A stretch of 38,700 nucleotides of DNA from IMG/VR virus record IMGVR_UViG_3300029953_000081, positions 1 to 38,700 of that record; one strand, 5' to 3'. Made by a program: the position numbers and the translations under genes. This DNA is from a virus. Shown here piece after piece: positions 1-6,349 of the stretch; within the stretch, counting starts at the first letter, position 1, and every line of letters begins with the position of its first letter. A model generated the notes under the pieces. The model saw only the letters and a list, made by a program, of their open reading frames with translations, was not told the origin of the DNA and did not search any database.

Positions 1-106
1 CTTTTTCCCATTCTAGATCAAGAACAGTCGGCATGTAATGAGGTTGAGGATCATGACGTTTAACCATTATTGAAACGCGTAACCCTTTGTCATTGGCTGC
101 TTTCAT
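1..106 (-). CDS. Hypothetical protein, N-terminal part only
   Basis: An open frame starts with ATG at 106 and runs off the left edge; 35 residues are visible, beginning MKAANDKGLRVSIMVKR. A weak AAAGG lies about 10 bases upstream of the ATG. The visible part is basic, with no recognisable motif, signal peptide or membrane segment. It is divergent from the frame at 147, with only 40 bases between the start codons. I do not recognise the family. It could be a chance frame, because only a fragment is seen. Confidence 0.45.
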   Translation of the reverse strand, partial: MKAANDKGLRVSIMVKRHDPQPHYMPTVLDLEWEK

Positions 107-146
107 GATTGTGAACCTTTAGTTTAATAACCAACTAGGTATTGAT

Positions 147-392
147 ATGACCAAGCGTGACAGGCTGGCGTACTTCCCCTTTGGGAATAGGAAGTTAGGT
201 ATTCCAGAAGTAGAGTTTAGGGCGCTTTATCGTGACTTCCTATTAACCACGGAATCGGGTGTTCCTCGCGAGGATTATGCCGAGGCGGTGGGGAGCGCCC
301 TTTTGGTTTTGAAAAATCATTATCCCGACTTTCGCCTAGACGAACTCGTATCTCTTGCTGAAGAAAATTCAGATAGTCACGGCAATACATGA
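147..392 (+). CDS. Hypothetical 81-residue protein
   Basis: The frame begins ATG at 147 behind a weak AGGT and encodes a balanced, soluble-looking protein (MTKRDRLAYFPFG...) with helical, acidic C-terminal half. I do not recognise the family. Its last 176 bases overlap the C-terminal coding region of the minus-strand gene at 217-837. That minus-strand gene has the better family resemblance, so this frame may be spurious; the 23-residue start lies outside the overlap. Both could be real as convergent overlapping phage genes. Confidence 0.38.
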   Translation: MTKRDRLAYFPFGNRKLGIPEVEFRALYRDFLLTTESGVPREDYAEAVGSALLVLKNHYPDFRLDELVSLAEENSDSHGNT

Positions 393-837
393 AATAGTTT
401 TCTTGATCGTCTAAAAGTTTAACGTCAACATGGAGCCAATCGAACGTCAAAATCTTTTGTTCCTTCTCATTTGCTAATTCTTCCAAATTCGTAAAAAACA
501 AACCCGCTTTAGAATGATCTGCCCAATGACAATGAGCGTACTGATTACGAATATTTTTACAGTGTTTCATGGACGTATAAACATTTTCGTATTCTGTTTT
601 TAGCCCAAACGTTATCATTGGATGTCTTAGGATTGCATCTGCTGTCTCAAGGCGATGCCCTTCGCTTCTAAGTCGGAAAATGGTTTTTATTCCTAATCCC
701 TCGTCTTTTATTCCTAGCTTCTCATTTAGTAAGACAGTGCCAACACAATATGCTAAAATAAACTCCAATTCGCCAAATCCGGCGAGTAGGCGTCCTATTG
801 TCAACGCCTCCAATGGGTAGCGTTCAAAGCAGGGCAT
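217..837 (-). CDS. Conserved hypothetical protein (MPCFxRYPLEALTIG type)
   Basis: About 206 residues from ATG 837, giving MPCFERYPLEALTIGRLL. The N-terminal block, a central RNQYAHCHW motif with preceding Cys, and a proline-rich tail (RSPPPRHNPREEHPIPWL) match, from memory, a family of uncharacterised proteins in rhizobia and related alphaproteobacteria; no function is known to me. An alternative ATG lies at 846 and the frame stays open to 960, but residues upstream of 846 look like shadow translation of the small plus-strand gene at 845. No membrane segment is convincing. The gene is divergent from 845-979 with the start codons almost touching, so its promoter must lie inside that gene. Confidence 0.7.
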   Translation of the reverse strand: MPCFERYPLEALTIGRLLAGFGELEFILAYCVGTVLLNEKLGIKDEGLGIKTIFRLRSEGHRLETADAILRHPMITFGLKTEYENVYTSMKHCKNIRNQYAHCHWADHSKAGLFFTNLEELANEKEQKILTFDWLHVDVKLLDDQENYFMYCRDYLNFLQQEIRVRLGESRDNDFSKPKGRSPPPRHNPREEHPIPWLIGSHDKAP

Positions 838-844
838 GATTGTC

Positions 845-979
845 ATGGTAGAACCCAAGAAACAAACCGATTGGTCACGCTTTGAGCGTGCCGTTGATAT
901 TGCGCTCAAGACGCCAGCCAAACACAAGCCAGCGATTCGCAAAAGCAAGAAAAAGACCACCCAAAAGAAGGCACGTTGA
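845..979 (+). CDS. Small basic hypothetical protein (44 aa)
   Basis: ATG 845 to TGA 979. The protein starts MVEPKKQTDWSRFERAVD and ends in a Lys/Arg-rich tail (KSKKKTTQKKAR). The segment FERAVDIALKTPAKHKP resembles short conserved proteins of alphaproteobacterial phages and genomes, with unknown role; the basic tail would suit nucleic acid binding, which is inference only. The upstream AGGGC is a modest ribosome binding site. Its start overlaps the 5' end of the divergent minus-strand gene. Confidence 0.6.
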   Translation: MVEPKKQTDWSRFERAVDIALKTPAKHKPAIRKSKKKTTQKKAR

Positions 980-1005
980 CTCTCTGCGTCGCTTTCCCCT
1001 AGATT
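976..1005 (+). promoter_or_regulatory. Possible sigma70-like promoter for the structured RNA
   Basis: TTGACT at 976-981 (5 of 6 to the -35 consensus), an 18-base spacer, and TAGATT at 1000-1005 (4 of 6 to -10). The predicted transcript would start near 1012, at the first hairpin of the structured region, and continue into the lipoprotein gene. The placement supports it; the -10 match is only fair. Confidence 0.4.
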
Positions 1006-1010
1006 AATCG

Positions 1011-1180
1011 CGTGCTGGCATTCGTCAGCGCGGGGCTTAGAAACCCTTATCCTTTGGCGGCTTGTGTAACCGTCTTTGCACTCCTCGACTATGGTCGGGG
1101 AGGCGCATGTGTATGTTCAGGTTCTTGCGAAAGTGAGAATTAAAGATATGCGCGACCTTCCCAAAGGATAGGTTTTCTAA
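1011..1180 (+). ncRNA. Candidate structured leader RNA or small RNA
   Basis: Hand folding of the plus strand gives nested helices. A leading hairpin pairs 1011-1017 with 1026-1032. A closing helix pairs 1037-1057 with 1161-1180 (about 19 pairs, one bulge, one mismatch). Inside it, P2 pairs 1081-1089 with 1094-1102 (UAUG loop); P3 pairs 1103-1110 with 1146-1153 and directly abuts P2; P3 carries a hairpin 1122-1128/1133-1139 capped by a GAAA tetraloop. At least five G-U pairs occur, which would be A-C mismatches on the other strand, so the plus strand is the RNA. No protein-coding frame explains the stretch 980-1209. I cannot assign it to a known family: it lacks tRNA features and the hammerhead core. 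Its position in front of a masked ribosome binding site suggests a cis-regulatory leader. Confidence 0.55.
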
Positions 1181-1203
1181 CTCCCCGATCACCAGTCAGG
1201 GAG
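1181..1203 (+). promoter_or_regulatory. Hairpin masking the lipoprotein ribosome binding site
   Basis: CTCCC at 1181-1185 is the exact complement of GGGAG at 1199-1203, which is part of the Shine-Dalgarno sequence AGGGAG (1198-1203) six bases before the ATG at 1210. The hairpin begins at the base after the closing helix of the structured RNA ends, the usual layout of an expression platform. Five pairs with a 13-base loop is only moderately stable. Confidence 0.45.
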
Positions 1204-1209
1204 ATAGAT

Positions 1210-1416
1210 ATGAACATGAAAAGCATAGCTGCATTCGCGTCACTTATTGTCTTAACGGGATGCGTCAACACCCAATATGCAAAATCAGTTGCTGTTACCA
1301 AGGATGCAAACGGCAAGGTTGTTCAGACAGTAGAGACTGAAGGCGTTGTTCAGCCTAACCAAAATGGCTGGCCTGTAAATTTTGAACACCTAAAGGGCGT
1401 ACAGCCGGGCAATTAG
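1210..1416 (+). CDS. Small lipoprotein, C-terminus altered by IS insertion
   Basis: A 68-residue protein with a type II signal: basic start (MNMKSIAAFAS), hydrophobic core and lipobox L15-T16-G17-C18, so it should be acylated at Cys18 and anchored in the envelope. The mature part is short and polar (NTQYAKSVAVTKDANGK...). The ribosome binding site AGGGAG is ideal. The last two codons and the stop (GGC AAT TAG) fall in the terminal inverted repeat of the neighbouring IS, so the original C-terminus was probably different. Possible roles are an outer-membrane spanin-type component, superinfection exclusion or a host-derived lipoprotein; none is proven. It faces the opposite way to the phage operon. 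Confidence 0.68.
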   Translation: MNMKSIAAFASLIVLTGCVNTQYAKSVAVTKDANGKVVQTVETEGVVQPNQNGWPVNFEHLKGVQPGN

Positions 1417-1419
1417 CAC
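1407..1419 (+). repeat. IS terminal inverted repeat, left
   Basis: GGGCAATTAGCAC matches the inward-read right end at 12 of 13 positions. It supplies the stop codon of the lipoprotein gene that enters the IS from the left. Confidence 0.8.
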
Positions 1420-1425
1420 TAGCCT

Positions 1426-2370
1426 TTAGACTTGCGCTTCACGAGTCCGCCGATAGGTCAAACGCTTGCCAACGATGCCATGTATGGACTTTTCCATGCG
1501 TTCGGCATCGTTGACGCCGCGCCCTTCACGCTCATTGTAGCGGTAATCAAACTCTGCAACATAACGTTTCAGATGTTGCTGCGAAACGTGATGAAAAGTG
1601 CCGACAATACCGCGCTTCAAAATTGAGAAATAATTCTCAACCGTGTTCGTATGCCAGAATTTATCCCTGACATATTCCCCTGCGCTGTGATTAACCGTGC
1701 CGTGCCCCGCAAAGTCACTTGTGACTGGTGGGTAAACCCTTGCATCGTCCGTCATCAAATAACTGCGTTTGTTAATGTGCTGTTCAAGAACGGGACGCAG
1801 CGTTTTTCCGCTGACTTCGGGGAGGTGCATAGAACGGACATTGCCATTACGTTCGACCAGTGAAACCACAGGGGCTTTGCCGACTGCTCCGCGCCCCGCG
1901 TTCAAACGCTTATTGGCATGTTTGTTCTTTTCCTTGCCGCCGACATAAGTCTCATCAATCTCAATAACCTTTCCGGTTCCACCCATAGGCGCAAGATCGG
2001 TATTGATAAGGGACTCGCGGATGCGATGACAAAGGAACCACGCCGTTTTCTTGCTGATGCCGAGCATGCGGCCAACTTGCAATGCGCTCATTCCCTTTTT
2101 GGAAGCCATCATGAGATGGGTTGCAGCCAGCCATTTGTTTAAGGGTATCTTGCTGCGCTCATAAAGCGTTCCAACCGTCACGGTGAACGGTTCGCGGCAG
2201 CTATTGCATTGATACAGTCCGGGGCGCGTGGTTTTGCCTTTCATAAGCGTTGCCTGACCGACTACGCCGCAATGAGGGCAGATTGCGCCATTAGGCCAAA
2301 TCCGTGCTTCGAGCCACACACGGGCTTTGTCTGCATCGTGAAAGATCGGATTGCTAAAATCGGTGGACAT
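1426..2370 (-). CDS. IS1595-family transposase
   Basis: 314 residues, full length for the family. The N-terminus holds a zinc ribbon (CPHC near 32-35 and CNSC near 54-57), then a helix-turn-helix-like region (SALQVGRMLGISKKTAWF). The ISXO2-like DDE domain follows: first Asp in EIDETYVGGKEK, second in MTDDARVY, and the conserved NTVENYFSILKRGIVGTFHH block with the third acidic residue. It cuts and joins the IS ends during transposition. ATG 2370 is preceded by GGAG eight bases away. Two devices may keep expression low: a dedicated promoter inside the right end and a leader hairpin. No frameshift or missing motif is seen, so it is likely active or recently active. Confidence 0.95.
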   Translation of the reverse strand: MSTDFSNPIFHDADKARVWLEARIWPNGAICPHCGVVGQATLMKGKTTRPGLYQCNSCREPFTVTVGTLYERSKIPLNKWLAATHLMMASKKGMSALQVGRMLGISKKTAWFLCHRIRESLINTDLAPMGGTGKVIEIDETYVGGKEKNKHANKRLNAGRGAVGKAPVVSLVERNGNVRSMHLPEVSGKTLRPVLEQHINKRSYLMTDDARVYPPVTSDFAGHGTVNHSAGEYVRDKFWHTNTVENYFSILKRGIVGTFHHVSQQHLKRYVAEFDYRYNEREGRGVNDAERMEKSIHGIVGKRLTYRRTREAQV

Positions 2371-2373
2371 GGC

Positions 2374-2400
2374 GAATCTCCAAGGTTTATAAGGAGATTC
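2374..2400 (-). promoter_or_regulatory. Leader hairpin masking the transposase ribosome binding site
   Basis: On the minus strand GAATCTCC (2400-2393) and GGAGATTC (2381-2374) are perfect 8-base inverted repeats with an 11-base loop; the 3' arm contains the GGAG ribosome binding site. The IS promoter would start transcription near 2390, after the 5' arm, so only transcripts reading in from the phage operon can form the hairpin. This matches the read-through protection known for IS10 and IS50. Confidence 0.65.
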
Positions 2401-2425
2401 TACATCTTGTGCCGTACTATGTCAA
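2397..2425 (-). promoter_or_regulatory. Transposase promoter
   Basis: Minus-strand TTGACA (2425-2420), a 17-base spacer and TAGAAT (2402-2397): the best sigma70-type promoter noticed in the window. The -35 box lies next to the right inverted repeat, as usual for IS elements, and the -10 overlaps the 5' arm of the leader hairpin. Confidence 0.75.
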
Positions 2426-2426
2426 G

Positions 2427-2439
2427 GTGATAATTGCCC
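2427..2439 (-). repeat. IS terminal inverted repeat, right
   Basis: Read inward it is GGGCAATTATCAC, 12 of 13 identical to the left end. It lies 29 bases past the stop of the endolysin gene. Confidence 0.8.
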
Positions 2440-2468
2440 AACTTTACGCTGGGTTCTTTGAACGAAGA

Positions 2469-2909
2469 TCACACTGTCACGGGAGTATTCCATAAAACCA
2501 CCTCCGCAGCGCGACGGCGGACAAGACCCATATCAACCGCGCCTCTGACTTTGTTCCACAACATAATATGTGCGGGAACTTGGTCGATAAAACCTTCATT
2601 CATGAGAGCGAGCGCACTTGAATTGCTGAAATTACCAATCCCGATGTTGTAAGCCAGCGATACCAAAGCCGCGAATTGGTTCTCATTGATGGGCGTTTTA
2701 ATCATGCGGGTTAATGCCGCCGCGACGGTATCAATCGAATTGACCAGCCAAGCGTCCGCCGTGCTTTGAGTGATTGTCATATCGGGGGTGACAAATGGCC
2801 CCGTTTGACCATAACCGACCGTCCAAATTCCACCCTGATCCTGATAAGAACACAACTCGCATCCTTCAAATTCTTTGATGAGAGCAACACATGATGCGTT
2901 AGCTTGCAT
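2469..2909 (-). CDS. Endolysin, GH24 lysozyme (muramidase)
   Basis: 146 residues, the usual size of a T4/P22-type lysozyme. It hydrolyses peptidoglycan glycan strands at lysis. The catalytic triad is visible with T4 spacing: Glu15 (KEFEG), Asp24 (CSYQD) and Thr30 (IWTVGYGQT). Later blocks NQFAALVSLAYNIG and VRRRAAEVVLW are typical of the family. There is no signal peptide or signal-arrest-release segment at the N-terminus (MQANASCVALIKEFEG), so it should wait in the cytoplasm for a holin. It starts in a TAATG overlap with the membrane protein gene before it and is the last phage gene before the IS. Confidence 0.93.
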   Translation of the reverse strand: MQANASCVALIKEFEGCELCSYQDQGGIWTVGYGQTGPFVTPDMTITQSTADAWLVNSIDTVAAALTRMIKTPINENQFAALVSLAYNIGIGNFSNSSALALMNEGFIDQVPAHIMLWNKVRGAVDMGLVRRRAAEVVLWNTPVTV

Positions 2910-3211
2910 TACTTACGCCTCGTCGGGCTTTCAAGGATTTCGATGATGCGATGAAGGCTTTCGCTTTGCTCTGAAAGCTTTTCGTCCACAACGGCAAGGT
3001 GGGAGTCTATCTTGTTGCGCTCATCATCTTGTTTCTCGCGCCACATAATAAGGGACTGAATGCTTCCCTTGTCTTGTTGAACCTGCGAATCCAATTTCGC
3101 GCCATACCACACAAAACACGCGCATTGCAAACATATCGCGCCAATAATGCCGATGGACACTTTCTTATCCAAATGCCACGAGTTCTCATATGCCCGCCGT
3201 TCGTCACTCAT
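2909..3211 (-). CDS. Membrane-anchored coiled-coil protein, inner spanin or holin candidate
   Basis: 100 residues from ATG 3211 (AGGG seven bases upstream; another ATG at 3214). A charged N-terminus (SDERRAYENSWHLDKK) is followed by one membrane segment (VSIGIIGAICLQCACFVWYG) and then a long charged helix (QQDKGSIQSL...RRK) that should form a coiled coil outside the membrane. This N-in, C-out layout fits an inner-membrane spanin of the Rz type; it could also serve as a holin-like factor. It overlaps the spanin-like gene before it and the endolysin after it, so it belongs to the lysis cassette. Confidence 0.72.
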   Translation of the reverse strand: MSDERRAYENSWHLDKKVSIGIIGAICLQCACFVWYGAKLDSQVQQDKGSIQSLIMWREKQDDERNKIDSHLAVVDEKLSEQSESLHRIIEILESPTRRK

Positions 3212-3614
3212 CATACGCCCTCGCCTGCGCCCTCATCCGCGCATAATCAATCATTGCCCCAACCAGCGGTGAATCCGATGGCAAGGTTTCTAAATCAGCT
3301 TTCATGTTCTGCTGTTCGACAACTGACCACGCCTTAACGGAAATGCACGGATAAGCCACCCCATGATCGGCACATGACGCTAAAAACAGGCACAGGAACG
3401 CGATAGAGAGTTTTCCGTCCTGAAGTAGCCGCTCCATCGCCGTTTTGCTTGTGGGGGCGTCTGTGGCAGCCACAGCCTCCCTTTGCAGGGCTTCTGCCGT
3501 CGCCAGCGCGTCGTCGCCTTTAACTTCTGCCGCCCCAAGCTTCTCCTCCGTGCTTTCCCGGGATTTCAGGAAAACGCCGAACATATCCGCGAGGAGCGAC
3601 AGAAGCCAAGTCAT
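3204..3614 (-). CDS. Spanin-like protein with internal lipobox (possible gene fusion)
   Basis: 136 residues in two parts. The first 60 (hydrophobic TWLLSLLADMFGVFLK, then an Ala/Glu-rich helix ending TSKTAMERLLQDGK) look like the short lysis-associated proteins found in alphaproteobacterial phages. The second part starts with a signal-like stretch, KLSIAFLCLFLASC, a good lipobox (L-A-S-C near residue 81), followed by a small polar domain (HGVAYPCISVKAWSVVEQ...). In relatives I believe these are usually separate genes. Here one frame joins them; an internal ATG at 3437 could make the lipoprotein alone, though no strong ribosome binding site precedes it. Role in outer-membrane disruption is inferred. 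Confidence 0.65.
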   Translation of the reverse strand: MTWLLSLLADMFGVFLKSRESTEEKLGAAEVKGDDALATAEALQREAVAATDAPTSKTAMERLLQDGKLSIAFLCLFLASCADHGVAYPCISVKAWSVVEQQNMKADLETLPSDSPLVGAMIDYARMRAQARAYDE

Positions 3615-4045
3615 TAGACCGCCGGAGCAGAAGTTGCAGCCGCCGCAATTGCCGCAACCGTAGGCGCGTCACCTGCCGTCACTGTCGCATTTGCCACCTT
3701 GACCACTTGTAATGCCGCCTGAGTGGCCTGCAGGGCTTGTTGGGCGTCAATCGGCGCGTCCATGGTAGTCGTCGCGACAATTGCCGCCCCTACCGTAGCT
3801 GCAGCCGCGCCAAAGCCGCCAGAAAGCAAGAGCGGAGCCGAGGCAATAGCCGATTTAAGAGCCGCCTGACCGACCTGAGACGCCAAAGTTTCGATGAACT
3901 TTTTGACCGACGGCCAAACATCCGCATCGAATTTTGATGCAAGACCGTCAATAACGTCTACGGCATCGGTTTCCGCGCCAACAAAGAAGTCCTTGACGTG
4001 TTGGTAGAAAGTTTCAGAAGTCGCTATATTCGTCGTGTCAGTCAT
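3614..4045 (-). CDS. Ala-rich lysis-cassette protein, holin candidate
   Basis: 143 residues. An acidic N-terminal half (SETFYQHVKDFFVGAETDAV...) is followed by a hydrophobic Ala/Gly stretch (SAIASAPLLLSGGFGAAAAT and on, residues about 65-92) that could cross the membrane, and an Ala/Val-rich tail. A strong AAGGA precedes ATG 4045. The next gene starts in a TAATG overlap. Its place at the head of the lysis genes and its hydrophobic core make a holin role possible, but I recognise no established holin family and it could be a virion-associated protein. Confidence 0.6.
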   Translation of the reverse strand: MTDTTNIATSETFYQHVKDFFVGAETDAVDVIDGLASKFDADVWPSVKKFIETLASQVGQAALKSAIASAPLLLSGGFGAAAATVGAAIVATTTMDAPIDAQQALQATQAALQVVKVANATVTAGDAPTVAAIAAAATSAPAV

Positions 4046-4094
4046 GATATTTTCCTTTGGTTAGAGTGGGTGTGGGATTGAAGTACCGAAGAAC

Positions 4095-4259
4095 TTAATC
4101 GGTTAAGTTGAAACCATTGACTCGTTTGAACGCCCTAGCGACAATGCGCCGTTTCGGGCTTTCGATGACTTTCATATGCTTTGCTCCCTCGACTCGAAAC
4201 AAAATCCAGATGTTTCTTTTATCGTCTTTTAGAAACGCGTATGTTCGATCTCCGCTCAT
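4095..4259 (-). CDS. Small basic hypothetical protein (54 aa)
   Basis: ATG 4259 overlaps the stop of the preceding gene (ATGA), and the frame ends with TAA at 4095. The protein begins MSGDRTYAFLKDDKRNIWIL and is basic and soluble (IESPKRRIVARAFKRVNG). The tight coupling and protein-like composition argue that it is real despite its size. No family is recognised. It lies between the tailspike and lysis genes. Confidence 0.6.
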   Translation of the reverse strand: MSGDRTYAFLKDDKRNIWILFRVEGAKHMKVIESPKRRIVARAFKRVNGFNLTD

Positions 4260-4459
4260 AGATTGTGTTTGAGAAAGAACGGCAACCGCGTCATGTGACC
4301 GAGAATGCCAATCCGCGTCGCATAGCTTGTTTCACGGGGACTGCGATTATCATTCTTCGGAAAAATATCCGGTTGGATGAATACCCTTCCAAATATTTCT
4401 CGTCGTGCGAACTTTTCAAGTGTCACAATCCGAAGATCAAGTTTGGCGATTTTGTTCAT
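4256..4459 (-). CDS. Hypothetical protein (67 aa) with MxKIxKLDLxIVT start
   Basis: ATG 4459 follows a good AAGGA six bases upstream. The N-terminus MNKIAKLDLRIVTLEKFA is repeated in degraded form ahead of the tailspike gene (6340-6402), so the start and frame are supported by a paralogous copy. The rest is basic, with no membrane segment and no recognised fold. Ten bases follow the tailspike stop; the next gene is coupled through ATGA. Confidence 0.6.
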   Translation of the reverse strand: MNKIAKLDLRIVTLEKFARREIFGRVFIQPDIFPKNDNRSPRETSYATRIGILGHMTRLPFFLKHNL

Positions 4460-4468
4460 GAGTTTTCC

Positions 4469-6349
4469 TTAAGGGCAAGTTGACTTGACATAAAAATCAC
4501 CTTTGGAATCCACACAGGCATAGCCGCCGCCTGTGCCGGGCGACGACGAACCTAACCCTGATACAGAAAGAGGCGAGAGCGGCATCGTTGTGCCAATCCC
4601 GACTCGTTGCGCGTCGGTGATACGCATCGCCTCCGTCATCGTCCCCGCTGTGGTCGCCGTGGAAAACCTTATCCGACCAGGGACGACCGATGTTGTTACC
4701 GAACCATCGACATCCATCGCGATATCCGCCGCGGCAATACCGGGGACGGTTCCGTCTGCGCCCTGCGTGTGCAGCGTGAAAAGATTGTCGTTGGTCTGCA
4801 CCGCCACGTTGCTACTAGGGTAGTTGCGCGATTTCAACGCCCATATCCCGTTGCCGTAAGCGTCATTCGACCCTTCCGTCAAAGCTTGTCCGCCATTGTT
4901 GTTTATGTATTGGATGGCATATCGCTGCAAGCTGCCATCGGTTAGCAAGCCTGTGTAGCTGTTACCATAAGAAACGGTGCCACCGGCGTTGATAACGTTG
5001 CCCTGGTAGGAGTAATATCCGCTGCCGGCGATGATGTTTATTGTATCAAGAGCGTAGGCGAAATCCCCACTCCAAAAAGGATAACTCCCCGCGTCGAATG
5101 TGGACAGGTTGATGGTGGTTCCGCCCCCGTCCGCGTAGAAGTATATCGCGCCGCCGGGCGTATCAAGCACGGTGCCGGCGATAAATGTGCTTAACGGCGT
5201 GTGGGTGCTGTCGCCGATTTTATAACCGACTTGACCTGCCCCCGGGGCACCCGCCACTTGACCGAGGAAAGCATCGCCGCCGCCCAAGATGAGAACCCCC
5301 GGAACCGCCGAAGTGTTGCCTTGCAAGGTGAAGCGCGTTCCAGCGTCGAACAGGCTGTTATTGGACGTGACCCGCGCCGACCCGTTCGAGCCATACTCGA
5401 ACCAGCATCCGAGAAACGCCATGTTGTAGCCGCCGGAGTCGTCGTTTAAAGCCCACGCCATCCCAGGAACGCGCTGCCAGATATGCGAATTTGCCATATG
5501 GATGTTGCCGCGACCATTGATGATGTGCACGCCGTCATAGGTGTTCGCCGTGCTCCTCCCCGCATCGATAACGATGAGATCATCCCATTGCGTGTCGTGA
5601 GGACCTCCGAAATAAAGACCGTGCTGTCCTGTTGTGTCAATACGGATGTGGTTAACATACCCTTCCATGCCGTTCAGGGGGGTAGCTCCACTGCCCCAAT
5701 CAGGGTACATCCCATAGACGGGGCAGTTGTCAAAACTATCGTTCTGCCATGCCGGAGTATAACCGTAATAGTCGAAGCAATCGCCAGAGGTGTTGTTGGC
5801 GCTGTTTCCGTCAATCGTCATGTTGTGGAGATAGAAAAACCCTGTGCCGAGAGTAGATCCGCCGACCAGCGTGGCGAAATTTTGGGTTTGGATAACGGTC
5901 GTATTTTTTCCGGCAGGCATTTTAAGCGTACAGCCGCCAAGAGGTCCGTTGCGGCAATCCATCGCGAAATGGTCGCCAGTTATAATCACGTTCCCGTAGA
6001 CTGTACCCGGCGGCATAATCATCGGCAGACCTTGGCTTATGGCTTGAGCCTCGCACGATTGCAATGCCGTGGACTGGTCGGCGGAGCTGTTCTCGATCAC
6101 GCCGCAATCCGCAACGGCATCGAGGACAGTCGAAAAACGCAGCGCGAAAGATGATGATGCAATCCCCGTCGAAGACTCTGTCGCCACAGATGAGGGGTTT
6201 TCGGCTCCGTATTGTCCGCTGTTGTTGTAAATAAGCTGACCATTACTGCCCGGTGGCGGAGTCTGCCCCGCAAACGCGGGGGCGCAAAGAAATAGAAGGA
6301 TTAGGGCGAATGTCTTCATGCACGCGGATGTGGTGTTAGTTACAAACAT
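4469..6349 (-). CDS. Tailspike with parallel beta-helix and N-terminal signal peptide
   Basis: About 626 residues. Near the start lies MKTFALILLFLCAPAFAGQ, a textbook signal peptide with AFA cleavage site (start at 6349 or the internal ATG at 6319; neither has a strong ribosome binding site). A linker PPPGSNGQLIYNN follows, then from about residue 75 a right-handed parallel beta-helix pattern of short strands and Asn/Gly turns (MDCRNGPLGGC, FFYLHNMTIDGNSANNTSG, DDLIVIDAG, NIHMANSHIWQR), as in polysaccharide-degrading spikes. The C-terminal part has the RVGIGTTMPLSPLSVSG motif shared with the next protein upstream, ending in a Cys-containing tail. It probably binds or cleaves surface glycans. 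The export signal is odd for a virion part assembled in the cytoplasm. Confidence 0.8.
   Translation of the reverse strand: MFVTNTTSACMKTFALILLFLCAPAFAGQTPPPGSNGQLIYNNSGQYGAENPSSVATESSTGIASSSFALRFSTVLDAVADCGVIENSSADQSTALQSCEAQAISQGLPMIMPPGTVYGNVIITGDHFAMDCRNGPLGGCTLKMPAGKNTTVIQTQNFATLVGGSTLGTGFFYLHNMTIDGNSANNTSGDCFDYYGYTPAWQNDSFDNCPVYGMYPDWGSGATPLNGMEGYVNHIRIDTTGQHGLYFGGPHDTQWDDLIVIDAGRSTANTYDGVHIINGRGNIHMANSHIWQRVPGMAWALNDDSGGYNMAFLGCWFEYGSNGSARVTSNNSLFDAGTRFTLQGNTSAVPGVLILGGGDAFLGQVAGAPGAGQVGYKIGDSTHTPLSTFIAGTVLDTPGGAIYFYADGGGTTINLSTFDAGSYPFWSGDFAYALDTINIIAGSGYYSYQGNVINAGGTVSYGNSYTGLLTDGSLQRYAIQYINNNGGQALTEGSNDAYGNGIWALKSRNYPSSNVAVQTNDNLFTLHTQGADGTVPGIAAADIAMDVDGSVTTSVVPGRIRFSTATTAGTMTEAMRITDAQRVGIGTTMPLSPLSVSGLGSSSPGTGGGYACVDSKGDFYVKSTCP

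Larger units (their letters stand above)
1407..2439 (-). mobile_element. IS1595-family insertion sequence, complete
   Basis: About 1033 bases bounded by imperfect terminal inverted repeats, left GGGCAATTAGCAC (1407-1419) and right, read inward, GGGCAATTATCAC (2439-2427), 12 of 13 identical. It carries one intact transposase. The family normally makes 8-base target duplications, but the flanking 8-mers (GTACAGCC at left, AACTTTAC at right) do not match, implying a later deletion or recombination at one side. It sits between the phage endolysin gene and a plus-strand lipoprotein gene, and the transposase points the same way as the phage operon. Confidence 0.88.

Noticed and set aside
1037-1180. 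Inverted repeat as a MITE or small transposon
   Set aside because: The arms contain a bulge and a mismatch, there is no target duplication, and internal G-U pairs favour an RNA of one strand; a mobile element is less likely but not excluded.
1037-1180. tRNA, tmRNA or hammerhead ribozyme
   Set aside because: No tRNA arm set or T-loop motif at proper spacing, no acceptor CCA context and no CUGAUGA core.
5483-6154. 223-codon plus-strand frame opposite the tailspike
   Set aside because: Composition is typical of the reverse strand of a beta-helix gene, and no family pattern is visible.
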